From Burkholderiales bacterium (lineage in GTDB: Bacteria; Pseudomonadota; Gammaproteobacteria; Burkholderiales; UBA11063), in contig JAJFBE010000007.1 of the NCBI GenBank assembly GCA_020697255.1, forward strand, positions 29,410 through 93,409: 64,000 nt of DNA, given 5' to 3'. A program made the translations under genes and the position numbers. The notes under the pieces were generated by a model that had not been told where the DNA came from, did not search any database, and saw only the letters and a list, made by a program, of their open reading frames with translations. Below are positions 17,915 through 26,127 of this stretch, piece after piece (the stretch's first letter is position 1; each line of letters begins with the position of its first letter).

Positions 17915-18535
17915 CTACCCTAAACTAATTATCTGTTTATAGTGCTCATAATTACATACGCCAGATGATGTTTTAACTATGTTCCAGGCTTTTATTGCAT
18001 CCTGTAAAGTCTTATTCTTTTCATTTATAAAAAAATCCTGGATAAATTGATTATATTGAAATTGTTTATCAATATTAGCCTTATAGTTAGAAGATTTTTT
18101 TCGTGCCTCTTCTGCTATCCATCCCTTAATAAGATCACCATAGGTTAATTTATCAATAAAATTTTTGTTTGTGAATTTTCGCAAATATGAATTAAAATGA
18201 AAATGATTTCCAATATGCTTTTTAAAAAATTGCCTGGTTATTGCATCATTTTTATAATTGATCACGCGTGTATCTAATGTTAAGCCATTAATACTATCAA
18301 GAGTCTTTTTTACAGATTTTTTAGTCTGAGTGTCCCTACTGCCAGTTTCTAGAAAATTGTATATACGCTTGGTTAATTCTATTTTTGATCCAGTAGTTGA
18401 TAATTTATTATCTCTACAAAATTTAAGCAACTCTTGTTTTAGCCAATAAAAATTCATGAACAATTGGTGATTAAGACCAAGTTTCAGTTCCGGTCTTAAT
18501 TGAGATTTTTCTGCAGATATGTCTTTTATACTCAT
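17915..18535 (-). CDS. SAP/DUF6434-type putative nucleic-acid-binding protein
   Basis: The 206-residue protein contains a SAP-like helix pair (YWLKQELLKFCRDNKL then TTGSKIELTKRIYNFLETG, about residues 30-65), which usually binds DNA or RNA. A second region (NDAITRQFFKKHIGNHFHFN...LTYGDLIKGW) resembles the DUF6434 domain found with SAP in other bacteria. I chose ATG 18535 (MSIKDIS), preceded by AAGAG; an ATG at 18574 gives an extension without a visible ribosome site. It precedes the nucleotidyltransferase gene by two bases. Confidence 0.65.
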   Translation of the reverse strand: MSIKDISAEKSQLRPELKLGLNHQLFMNFYWLKQELLKFCRDNKLSTTGSKIELTKRIYNFLETGSRDTQTKKSVKKTLDSINGLTLDTRVINYKNDAITRQFFKKHIGNHFHFNSYLRKFTNKNFIDKLTYGDLIKGWIAEEARKKSSNYKANIDKQFQYNQFIQDFFINEKNKTLQDAIKAWNIVKTSSGVCNYEHYKQIISLG

Positions 18536-18588
18536 ATGAATACTCTTTTCTATCGTTTTTTGATGATAAAACATCAAATATATTTCTT

Positions 18589-19563
18589 TTATTTAAATAT
18601 ATTGATTGTATATAACCATCTTTCAACTAAAAGAGGCCACTTTGTTATGGGGAATTTTGTTTGTCTCAATCCAAACCCATGTCCGCCTTCTGCATATAAA
18701 TGCATTTCAACAGGTACCCCAGCATTTTTAAGCCCAACATAATATAGAAGTGAATTATCTATACTATCCACCGGATCATTTTCGGCCTGTAATAACAATG
18801 TAGGGGGTGAGTCTTTAGTAAAATGGATATTATTATTCAATATAAACTGGCCCGGATACTTATCTTCCTGCATATGCCCAGGATATAACGCAATTGCAAA
18901 ATCAGGACGAATACTTTCTTTATCTGCATCATCAATTGGATCATAAACTCTTTTATTAAAACTTGAACTCATCTGGGCTACCATATACCCACCAGCAGAA
19001 AAACCAATGACACCAATTTTATTCTTATCAATATGCCATTTGTTAGCATTTAATCTTAGTAATCCAATAGTTCTTTGTGCATCTTGTAATGCTGTGGGAG
19101 CTTTTGGATGAATATGGCAATTGCAATCATTATGCCATGCCGGCCCGGAATCAGGTACCCTATATTTTAATAAAACACAGGTTACCCCTTTTGAAGTTAA
19201 CCAGCTACAAATTTCAGTACCTTCAATATCTATTGCCAGACCATTAAAACCTCCGCCAGGAAATACAATAATTGCCGTTTTTAAGTTTTTTGTTTTTGGA
19301 GGATAAATTGTCATTGTTGGCCTGGATACGTCTGATATGTCGAGCCAGGGTTTTCCAGCAACAAGTTGATCTGTCCTTATTTTTACAGATTCTGGTTTTA
19401 TTTTATCCACAGGATTTGGCATTTTGCCATCAGGCCATATTGGAATTTGCTTATTTCCTAAAGCAGGCTTCCATATCTTTGCCCATAGCTCTTTTGCCAG
19501 AAGTTGGTTTGAAAAAAAGCTGAGAAACAAAAGAGAAAAGGTAACAACTAATTTATGTTTCAT
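18589..19563 (-). CDS. Exported alpha/beta-hydrolase (acetylesterase-like)
   Basis: The 324-residue protein has a signal peptide (LVVTFSLLFLSFFSNQLLAKE). The esterase features are FPGGGFNGLA (oxyanion region), GFSAGG with the nucleophilic Ser, and a C-terminal AENDPVD and GGHGFGL that can supply Asp and His. The pattern matches carbohydrate acetylesterases of the BD-FAE/AXE kind, which remove acetyl groups from sugars outside the cytoplasm. It is followed after about 50 bases by the SAP gene and preceded by the N-acetyltransferase gene at 27 bases, so it may share a transcript with the latter. Confidence 0.75.
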   Translation of the reverse strand: MKHKLVVTFSLLFLSFFSNQLLAKELWAKIWKPALGNKQIPIWPDGKMPNPVDKIKPESVKIRTDQLVAGKPWLDISDVSRPTMTIYPPKTKNLKTAIIVFPGGGFNGLAIDIEGTEICSWLTSKGVTCVLLKYRVPDSGPAWHNDCNCHIHPKAPTALQDAQRTIGLLRLNANKWHIDKNKIGVIGFSAGGYMVAQMSSSFNKRVYDPIDDADKESIRPDFAIALYPGHMQEDKYPGQFILNNNIHFTKDSPPTLLLQAENDPVDSIDNSLLYYVGLKNAGVPVEMHLYAEGGHGFGLRQTKFPITKWPLLVERWLYTINIFK

Positions 19564-19590
19564 CTATATATTTCATTAAAATAATGGAAT

Positions 19591-20382
19591 CTAAAGCATT
19601 ATGGTTTTAAATTTTGTATCTGATGGTAGATTAATGCCAAAATACTTCTTTATAATTTTAAAATATTCACTAGGGGTAATTTTTATTGTTTTATTTTTTC
19701 CATTATTTCGGATTTTTAAATCTAAGTTATTCAATATAATCCTGCCTTTGGTGGTTGGCAGTGCACAAATTCGATTAGTTACAAAAATTGATTTGTGCAT
19801 ATGCGAACTGTAGTAATTGAATGGTGCAAAATCGCTTGCCAAATATGGATTTAGAGTAAAGGAATATAGCGGATTCCATTTATCCTGTACTTTAAACTGT
19901 AAAATATACTCACCTTGCAACTTTACTAATTTAAAAGTTTCAGCAAATTGTTTAAACTCAGTATTAATTTTTAGAGGAATCGGAGCAATTAAACCATTTC
20001 CTCCAAAGCCAACATCAGCTACATATTTTTCTTTATTTATAGTGACTACAAGCAATTGATGACCAAATGGTCGACTATCCTCTACTAATACCCTGGCAGC
20101 TAGCCGCTTTACTTTAAAACCCATTTGTTCTAAAACCCTGGTTAGTAACTCGTTTGTTTCATGGCAATATCCACCACGTTTTTTGTTTATTAATTTCTCT
20201 ATTAATGCTTCTTCACTAAGTTTAATCAAATGATCTGACTTGTTTGCCAGATCGTGAATATCCAGATTTTCAAAAGGAATAGAAAATGCATGTGCCGTGT
20301 GGATATTGTACAAGGTGGTAGGAGAAACATCTTGTATACCTTTGTATCCTATTCTGGTAAAGTATTTTTTAAGATCAATCAT
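19591..20382 (-). CDS. Arylamine N-acetyltransferase
   Basis: The 263-residue protein has the NAT catalytic triad in order: Cys in KRGGYCHETN, His in RPFGHQLLVV and Asp in VADVGFGGNG. The N-terminus (YFTRIGYKGIQDVSPTTLYNIHTAHAFSIPFENLDIH) is typical of the family. NATs move an acetyl group from acetyl-CoA to aromatic amines or hydrazines in the cytoplasm. The length is normal. It stands upstream of the esterase gene on the same strand. Confidence 0.88.
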   Translation of the reverse strand: MIDLKKYFTRIGYKGIQDVSPTTLYNIHTAHAFSIPFENLDIHDLANKSDHLIKLSEEALIEKLINKKRGGYCHETNELLTRVLEQMGFKVKRLAARVLVEDSRPFGHQLLVVTINKEKYVADVGFGGNGLIAPIPLKINTEFKQFAETFKLVKLQGEYILQFKVQDKWNPLYSFTLNPYLASDFAPFNYYSSHMHKSIFVTNRICALPTTKGRIILNNLDLKIRNNGKNKTIKITPSEYFKIIKKYFGINLPSDTKFKTIML

Positions 20383-20689
20383 TTTTCTTTTCCTAACTTT
20401 TCATTTCAATTGATATTTTAACATATTTAAAAGTTCAGCCGTCTTTATAGATCCTGAAATGAAATCATTACATACTTGTGATAAGGAGCCATCAATGTTA
20501 GCAAATAGAATTCTTTTGTACTCATTTCAAATTATGTGTTATTGCAATCTGAGTAAAAAAAACATTTCAATTATGCAGCTAATTGATTTTAATACCTAAT
20601 TAAAACTCTATAAGGTTTAAGCAACATTATAATTAAAGTTGCTTTATTTCAGATATTTACTGACTTAGAATTATTTAAAATAAGATCAA
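20383..20689. other. Intergenic region between hipA and the N-acetyltransferase
   Basis: About 300 AT-rich bases. An inverted repeat AGCAAC...GTTGCT (about 20621-20644) may end hipA transcription. A plus-strand frame of 34 codons at 20495-20599 has AAGGAG seven bases before its ATG, but its product (MLANRILLYSFQIMCYC...) shows nothing recognisable. I do not call it a gene. Confidence 0.3.
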
Positions 20690-21922
20690 TTAGCTACAGC
20701 TAAGCTTCATTCCCTGTTTCCACTGTTCAAGCATTATGGTACCAATTTTTTCAAACGTCTTATTTTTGCCTATATAGTGGTTTAACTCTTTCATGGCAAT
20801 AATAATACCTTTTACAACCTCTGTCATTAATTCTTTTGCCAGGCCTTCTGTCATATCACAGTGTAAACGCGCAAAATTTATTAATGTTTGTGCATTAGGC
20901 CACCGCTTAGTACCGTAAAGTGTAAGCGCCAGAATATCCTCTCTATAATATGGGGTTGTTGAAACCAAATCATAGGCCGGTGAAAAACTAACATTACTTT
21001 CAGTATCTTCATATAGTACTCCAAAATTTTTTAAATGCGCATCTCCATTCTTTATTACGCAAGATAAAACTAAAATTTTAAAAAAACTTATCAATGCGGG
21101 CTGAACTTCCCCCGCTGATACAAAATCTTTTATTCGCCTAGTGATGCTTTCATAAGAACCCTCGTATTTTTGCCCTGATGTTTTTCCATTTAGCACGCAG
21201 AAGTCTTCAAAGCCAAGATAAGTACCGTTTTTCAGATCAAAGCGCTTCATTATAAAAAATTTGCCATTTTTAGATAATTCAAATTCCGGAACAGCTAACC
21301 CAGCATGCTTTGCTGCCCTCATACAAAAATATTCATTTGCCGCCAATTCAGGATATTCATCTTTATTCCAGGCCTTAATAATATGGGTAGCTCCACGATA
21401 AGTGACACGATCTATGCTCTTCGTCTTTGAGTGTATAATGTTATCGACAGGAACCTCTTCCCGCACCATAACCTTTGGTTGAGCACCTGATATCCCCGAA
21501 TAAACCGCATAACGATCGAGCAAGCTTTCAAAAAGGCCTTCTGCCCCATCATGCGTAATAAGCTCACGGATATTTTGTGTTGGTATATTTGTTAATTTTT
21601 CGCCCGGTAATGTAAATCGTAATCTCCCAATACCTGACTTACCAGTTATTCCCAATAATGTCAAATCATCAAACTGGGGAACAACTTTGCTAAACTCCTT
21701 ACGTAAGCGTTCTCGGAGTGCCCCCTCAGGAAGATTCATATCAAAGATTGGGTGTAGATTATTATATTCAGAAATATATTGCTCCTTGCAAACCGGCATG
21801 CTGAGTGACACAGCATTTTTGGCAATAGCTTCCTGTTTATATCCAAAATAAATTTTACTCCGGTCTAATTCAGACCTAAATAAATTTCCTATAATTTCAT
21901 TTTCTACATAAACATCAAGCAT
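20690..21922 (-). CDS. hipA: HipA-family serine/threonine kinase toxin
   Basis: The 410-residue protein has the HipA order: an N-terminal subdomain (VENEIIGNLF), DMNLPEGALRERL, the glycine-rich loop SGISGAQPKVM (about 142-152), the catalytic KNGDAHLKNFG (Asp 294) and the metal-binding SPAYDLVSTTPY (Asp 318). HipA kinases phosphorylate proteins such as glutamyl-tRNA synthetase and cause growth arrest. All key residues are present, so it should be active. It overlaps the hipB-like gene by eight bases, the usual antitoxin-first order. Confidence 0.88.
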   Translation of the reverse strand: MLDVYVENEIIGNLFRSELDRSKIYFGYKQEAIAKNAVSLSMPVCKEQYISEYNNLHPIFDMNLPEGALRERLRKEFSKVVPQFDDLTLLGITGKSGIGRLRFTLPGEKLTNIPTQNIRELITHDGAEGLFESLLDRYAVYSGISGAQPKVMVREEVPVDNIIHSKTKSIDRVTYRGATHIIKAWNKDEYPELAANEYFCMRAAKHAGLAVPEFELSKNGKFFIMKRFDLKNGTYLGFEDFCVLNGKTSGQKYEGSYESITRRIKDFVSAGEVQPALISFFKILVLSCVIKNGDAHLKNFGVLYEDTESNVSFSPAYDLVSTTPYYREDILALTLYGTKRWPNAQTLINFARLHCDMTEGLAKELMTEVVKGIIIAMKELNHYIGKNKTFEKIGTIMLEQWKQGMKLSCS

Positions 21923-22166
21923 TTTTTTGCTCTTCCAAAAGTTGCTGTAAAGTTGGTCGTCCTGTTTTTACTTTTACCAATATCTCCAGGCCCAGGGCTG
22001 CACATATAGACATAATTTTTCTTATTCCTATTTCATGAATAGTGTTATTTTCTATACCCGATATTGTTGCCCTGCTCATACCCAGCGAGGCAGCGAGCTC
22101 TGCCTGGGAAAGCTTTTTGCCTTTCCTAGCCTTTTTTATTTCTTTGCCGATTTCATCAAAGTACAT
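21915..22166 (-). CDS. hipB: HipB-type antitoxin (XRE helix-turn-helix)
   Basis: The 83-residue protein is a compact XRE-family DNA-binding domain: KKARKGKKLSQAELAASLGMSRATISGIEN, then IRKIMSICAALGLEI. Such antitoxins bind HipA and repress their own operon. The C-terminal tail (TLQQLLEEQKNA) could contact the toxin. Two AT-rich palindromes centred on ATGCAT just upstream are candidate operators. Confidence 0.85.
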   Translation of the reverse strand: MYFDEIGKEIKKARKGKKLSQAELAASLGMSRATISGIENNTIHEIGIRKIMSICAALGLEILVKVKTGRPTLQQLLEEQKNA

Positions 22167-22178
22167 ATTATGTATCCT

Positions 22179-22234
22179 ATAAAATGCATAATTAATGTTT
22201 TTATTCTAAATGAATCTTATATAATGCATTATAT
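22179..22234 (-). promoter_or_regulatory. Candidate HipB operators
   Basis: A perfect 16-bp palindrome ATATAATGCATTATAT (22219-22234) contains a TATAAT on either strand, and a looser copy around AAAATGCATAATTAA lies at about 22181-22195, between it and the hipB start. Two spaced sites overlapping a promoter fit autoregulation by HipB. The assignment is by position only. Confidence 0.5.
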
Positions 22235-22371
22235 CATATTATATATGTAGTATCATTATTTTTTATTGTCAGTAAAAATCGTAAAATTATATCTGCTGAC
22301 CTCAACATGGTTTACCAGGCTAGTACTTATTAAGTTGCATTGCATAATTTAGTTAATTTGCCAATCAAATT

Positions 22372-22749
22372 CTAATTATTATCTGCCGGGTGGTTTATTC
22401 CATCGTATACGGTAACTTCTCCCAGCTCATACGGGTTAACCCCCTCTAAACAGGCAATATTAAAGCCGTACTGCTTCGGGTTGGAGCGGCGCTGATGGTG
22501 AGTATAAATCCCACACTTTGAACAAAAATAATGTTTAGCTGTCATTGTATTAAATTGATAAAGCGTAAGCATATCTTCACCTTGCGTAATTTTAAGGTTA
22601 TCAAGCATCGCAGATGCCACTATTGTCCCACGTTTTCTGCACATAGAGCAATTGCACCGCCGTGGGTCATCAAGACCATTGGGTAAAATTAGTTCAAATT
22701 TTACCGCCCCGCAATGGCAAGATGCTTTATGTATAGGATTTATTTTCAT
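22372..22749 (-). CDS. GFA-family zinc protein
   Basis: The 125-residue protein has the cysteine pattern of the GFA (glutathione-dependent formaldehyde-activating, CENP-V-like) family: SCHCGAVKFEL at residue 11, CNCSMCRKRG at 33, and FCSKCGIYTHH near 75. These cysteines bind two zinc ions. Most family members have no proven reaction; binding of glutathione adducts is assumed. It is a single gene with no obvious operon partner. Confidence 0.85.
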   Translation of the reverse strand: MKINPIHKASCHCGAVKFELILPNGLDDPRRCNCSMCRKRGTIVASAMLDNLKITQGEDMLTLYQFNTMTAKHYFCSKCGIYTHHQRRSNPKQYGFNIACLEGVNPYELGEVTVYDGINHPADNN

Positions 22750-22813
22750 TAGTCATACTCCTGGTTAATAATAACTTAATTTACATCATTTTATCATACA
22801 TAAATGTATAATA

Positions 22814-22876
22814 TTGTTCTACAAAATACTCTAAGAACAAATTGTTTTTATATTAGTAATACCCGCTTAAGCGGGT
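22814..22876 (+). promoter_or_regulatory. Inverted repeats upstream of the beta-lactamase-fold gene
   Basis: TTGTTCT and AGAACAA form an inverted repeat separated by 13 bases (22814-22840). A perfect 16-bp palindrome ACCCGCTTAAGCGGGT lies at 22861-22876, 30 bases before the start codon. The second could be an operator or an mRNA hairpin. Confidence 0.4.
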
Positions 22877-22906
22877 ATACACTTTAGATACTGGGAAAAG
22901 TTAAAT

Positions 22907-24103
22907 ATGCTAAATTTAGGTAAATATTGCTATTTGTTATTGCTTATAAAAGCCTGCTTTGCAAATACTAATTTAGATGATAAATTACAACAAGTTATTA
23001 CTAATGCTCGTAGCAAATATAATATTTCTGCCATTTCGCTGAGTATTTCTCTGCCTGGGCAGACCAAAATTGCAAACTACACCAGCGGCACAGTAAGTAA
23101 ACAGGATATAACTCCAATAACACCGAATAACCTTTTCCAGATTGGAAGTATTACTAAAAACTTTACCGCTGTTTTAATTTTACAGCTAGTTGAAAATAAG
23201 CAGCTGAGCCTTAATGATCCGCTAGGTAAATATCTACCAGAATATCCGCTATGGAGATCAATAACCATCCGCCAATTACTAAATCATACCAGCGGCTTAT
23301 ATGATTATATTGATACGTCCAACTGGTGGGAATATATTGCAGAGCATAGAGATAAAGTCTGGCAGCCACAGGAGCTATTAGCAATTGCATATAAGCATAA
23401 ACCATATTTTACACCCGGTAATGGCTGGCATTATTCAAATACTAACTATGTATTAGCCGGGCTTGTTATAGAGAAAGCAAGTGGTAAAAGCCTAGAGGGG
23501 CAAATGCAAAATTTGCTTAAGCTGGCAAACTTAAATAATAGTTATTATTTACCTAAGCCCTATCCAAAAAATATTTTAGAAAAAATGGTCCATGGCTATT
23601 ATCAAGACTTTGATCAAACTACAATTAATGGCTCATGGGGGCATGGCGCAGCAGCACTGATTTCGACACCAAGTCAGGTAGTAATATGGGTTAAGGAATT
23701 ATTTAATGGCAGCATAATATCTAAGCAATCGCTTATAACAATGCAAAAAAGCGTAGTACTTAGTAGCGGGAGACTTACTAATAATATGGAGAATCCCACC
23801 TATGGCCTTGGTATGTTTAGTATGAATACCCCAGCAGGAGTTATTTGGTTGACTCCGGGACTTACTTCCGGCTATCGTTCACTTTGGGTGTATATGCCGT
23901 GTGATGGGGTTATTTTTGCATATTCGGCAGCTAACAGTCTAATTGGTAAAAATTTTCATACCTATATGCTACAAAACATTATTGAGACATTGATAAATTC
24001 TAAAGCTGTAAAAGAGCAAATAGAAAAATATCAACAACTATCAACTATACCGACATACTGTAAAACAAAACCCCAAAAAAATTGGGGCTTTATAAAATTT
24101 TAG
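22907..24103 (+). CDS. Exported serine hydrolase (class C beta-lactamase/PBP4* family)
   Basis: The 398-residue protein has a signal peptide (LLLLIKACFANT). The family motifs are present: GSITK (Ser 81, Lys 84) as the SxxK pair, HYSNTNY (Tyr 176, Asn 178) as the YxN triad, and NHTSGLYDY. A C-terminal segment with TPGLTSGYRS stands in the KTG region. These enzymes are periplasmic D,D-peptidases or esterases as often as beta-lactamases, so resistance cannot be claimed. The last codons form a terminator hairpin. Confidence 0.82.
   Translation: MLNLGKYCYLLLLIKACFANTNLDDKLQQVITNARSKYNISAISLSISLPGQTKIANYTSGTVSKQDITPITPNNLFQIGSITKNFTAVLILQLVENKQLSLNDPLGKYLPEYPLWRSITIRQLLNHTSGLYDYIDTSNWWEYIAEHRDKVWQPQELLAIAYKHKPYFTPGNGWHYSNTNYVLAGLVIEKASGKSLEGQMQNLLKLANLNNSYYLPKPYPKNILEKMVHGYYQDFDQTTINGSWGHGAAALISTPSQVVIWVKELFNGSIISKQSLITMQKSVVLSSGRLTNNMENPTYGLGMFSMNTPAGVIWLTPGLTSGYRSLWVYMPCDGVIFAYSAANSLIGKNFHTYMLQNIIETLINSKAVKEQIEKYQQLSTIPTYCKTKPQKNWGFIKF
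24071..24092 (+). terminator. Terminator hairpin overlapping the gene's last codons
   Basis: CCCCAA and TTGGGG with a five-base loop, followed by a T-rich stretch, lie inside the coding sequence and encode part of KPQKNWGF. The hairpin doubles as coding sequence. Confidence 0.65.
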
Positions 24104-24141
24104 TCGGTGGTCACCTAACAGCCTAAACCGGGCTTGTAATT

Positions 24142-24172
24142 AGATATGCTTATTTAATAAGCATATCTTTTG
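24142..24172. terminator. Convergent terminator spanning the lipoprotein stop codon
   Basis: A perfect 12-bp stem (AGATATGCTTAT/ATAAGCATATCT) with a three-base loop includes the last codons and stop of the minus-strand lipoprotein gene. The T-run follows on the plus strand, so it best serves the plus-strand hydrolase gene but may act both ways. Confidence 0.65.
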
Positions 24173-24806
24173 CTATACCATCAACTGATGGGAGTTTAGC
24201 TGAATTTTGTAGCGCAATGTACCATCCAGGTAGTTGAGAAACTGTAATTATATTACCGACACTGGGGCCGCTTTCTATAGTTATACTAACTAGTTGTGGT
24301 GAAGGTAAATATTCAAACTGGAATGTGTACCTGGCACTAGTTGGCGGGTCTGCATCAAGATAATCAAAGTTATAATAACCACTGATCACTCCATAACCAC
24401 AACCCGCCAAAGTAATAAAGGGGCCACCAGATTCAGGAGTTCCCGGGTTATTCGTATATTGTGGCCCATGAGCTAAAAATTTGGTAAAATAATTATATAT
24501 TTGCTGAGAACCAATACGGGTAACGGGACTAACTGTTGGTAATAAAACCGCGTCGGATAAATATTCTTTTCCGGTAAAATATGCCGCACCAGTGTATACA
24601 TCGCTATACCCTGCATCCCCATAGGGACTATAGTAAAATACATTATCTCCCCAATGATTAATCAGGCTGGTGCCAATAGCCTCATTAAATAAAGGAGCAT
24701 TTGCCGGGCATGTATCCACGCTAGCGTTATTATTGTTATTACTATTACCTGCACTACATGCATATAACCCTAATACAGCAAAACTGTATAAAAAATATTT
24801 TTTCAC
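24150..24806 (-). CDS. Lipoprotein, possibly SnoaL/NTF2-like fold
   Basis: The 218-residue protein has a lipobox (AVLGLYACSAG), so it should be a membrane-anchored lipoprotein with Cys 17 as the modified residue. A poly-Asn linker (SNNNNNAS) follows. The segment IGSQQIYNYFTKFLAHGPQ...GYGVISGYYNFDYLDADPPTSARYTFQFEYL has the rhythm of SnoaL-like/CaMKII-association NTF2-fold domains, which form small-molecule pockets or dimers. That fold is a guess from pattern. No partner is evident. Confidence 0.6.
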   Translation of the reverse strand: MKKYFLYSFAVLGLYACSAGNSNNNNNASVDTCPANAPLFNEAIGTSLINHWGDNVFYYSPYGDAGYSDVYTGAAYFTGKEYLSDAVLLPTVSPVTRIGSQQIYNYFTKFLAHGPQYTNNPGTPESGGPFITLAGCGYGVISGYYNFDYLDADPPTSARYTFQFEYLPSPQLVSITIESGPSVGNIITVSQLPGWYIALQNSAKLPSVDGIAKDMLIK

Positions 24807-24857
24807 AACTTGACCCCTTAAAAAAAGACAATCCAGAATTATAACTTAGAACGTTAA

Positions 24858-25130
24858 ATATGTTATAACCATTGGTTAAACATGATCACTAACTTGAAAA
24901 GGAAAAAGTTGTAATGTCAATTGAAGTGCTACAAGGCCTAGAAAGAAAAGTAACTTTCACTATTAAAAAAGGGGATGTTAAGGCATTGGTGGACGGGTAA
25001 CTAAAAAATATGCCCAAAAAGCAAAAGTTCAAGGTTTTTCAGACCCGGCAAAGTCCTACCTAATATAGTGGAGCAAATGTATGGTGGTCAGGCTTATAAA
25101 AATTCGCTAAACAGTAGTATATTAAATTGC
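24858..25130 (+). pseudogene. Decayed duplicate of the tig promoter and 5' end
   Basis: From about 24858 the sequence follows the region upstream of tig (promoter and AAAAGG ribosome site), and from the ATG at 24914 it follows the first ~70 codons of tig. The frame reads MSIEVLQGLERKVTFTIKKG and then hits TAA at codon 31, where tig has GAA. Small insertions and deletions follow. Similarity fades near 25130. This is a truncated, non-functional copy about 1.2 kb upstream of the intact gene. Confidence 0.85.
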
Positions 25131-25219
25131 TAAAAGACTGAGACATTCTGCAAGTACTATTCTCGTATAGATGCCCCAAAAAAGAGCTACATTAATGCTC
25201 CTTATACTATTAAGTATTT

Positions 25220-25792
25220 TTAATATACATTTCTATGACCAACAACTGCAGTTATAAAGCCACATTGGCTCTGTTCACCCACATTACATTGATATCCCTT
25301 TATAGTTGTTTTATCATCTTCTGGGTCATAACCACCGACGCTAAATCGTTTCCAATAAGTTATATCGTTAACCTTATATGTATATACTAATCCGTGACTA
25401 TGTTTCTTTGGCGTAGAGAGCCTAAATTCTAAGGCGGCTATATCAGTACTAGCTTTATAATAACAATATATACGTGAAAACCAAAGAAACTTTTTATCTT
25501 CAAACCCTATGACTTTAGTCAAAGTAAATTTAACCTTATCTATATTTAAGAATAACTGACGCTCATCTCCGTCGTCGAGTCCAAGAATGTCGGTGGTTTT
25601 AGATGCCCTCCATTCTATGCCGTTTTCTGCTGTTATGCTTGAATGAATATGATAAATTGGAGGCAGCCATACTCTCGTATTTTCTTGAGGAACAATTTCA
25701 AAATCTTTTTTAGAAAGTACTGGACAATCTGCAAAAACCCATTTAACTACAAAATTAGCTAAGAGAAAAAATATTAAAATTATTTTTTTAAT
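25220..25792 (-). CDS. Exported protein of unknown function with apparent ATT start
   Basis: The open frame runs 191 codons from an ATT at 25790-25792. Read as methionine, the product begins MKKIILIFFLLANFVVKWVFADC, a very good signal peptide. GGGGG lies seven bases upstream. No ATG, GTG or TTG precedes the signal peptide in frame; the first TTG (25522) would drop the export signal. Either ATT is the start codon, or an ATG has mutated and the gene is failing. The mature protein has paired cysteines (CYY, YQCNVGEQSQCGF) and no domain I recognise. Confidence 0.55.
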   Translation of the reverse strand: MKKIILIFFLLANFVVKWVFADCPVLSKKDFEIVPQENTRVWLPPIYHIHSSITAENGIEWRASKTTDILGLDDGDERQLFLNIDKVKFTLTKVIGFEDKKFLWFSRIYCYYKASTDIAALEFRLSTPKKHSHGLVYTYKVNDITYWKRFSVGGYDPEDDKTTIKGYQCNVGEQSQCGFITAVVGHRNVY

Positions 25793-26127
25793 TTTTCTAC
25801 CCCCTATTATTTTTAATAATTAATTATACTACAAAATAGCAATGCATGTTAATTACTTCAATTGCTATGCTCTTATCCCCTTATGTAACCTAACCTTATT
25901 GCTATTCCATTTTGCCAGTGCACAAATAATCCGGGATGCTCAAGCGTTGCATTTATGGTATATTTGATAGCTCTTGTTTTATGTCTAATTAATTTCTTGT
26001 ATTTATGACCAGCCCAGATACCTACGTCTTGTTGAAATATCCTATCACTTCATGCCATGTTGATTTATTGAATATGGTATAATATCGGGTTTAATATGAT
26101 CATTAACTTAAAAAGGAAACATGTGTA
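25793..26127. other. Intergenic region with a gene relic and the tig promoter
   Basis: On the minus strand 25873-26052 an open stretch of about 60 codons lacks a start codon and ends LEHPGLFVHWQNGIAI...YIRG; it looks like the 3' remnant of a lost gene, not identified. An inverted repeat (ATAGCAAT...ATTGCTAT) lies near 25836-25869. TGGTATAAT at 26075-26083 is an extended -10 box for tig, about 45 bases before its ATG. Confidence 0.4.

Noticed and set aside
20495..20599. Small plus-strand frame of 34 codons with AAGGAG before its ATG.
   Set aside because: No recognisable product and AT-rich background make chance likely; kept only as a note in the intergenic entry.
22907..24103. Reading the class C-like gene as an antibiotic-resistance beta-lactamase.
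   Set aside because: SxxK and YxN are shared with peptidases and esterases; no AmpC-specific evidence and no linked ampR.
24150..24806. A firm SnoaL-like domain call for the lipoprotein.
   Set aside because: The pattern is suggestive but too weak without a profile search; left as a possibility.
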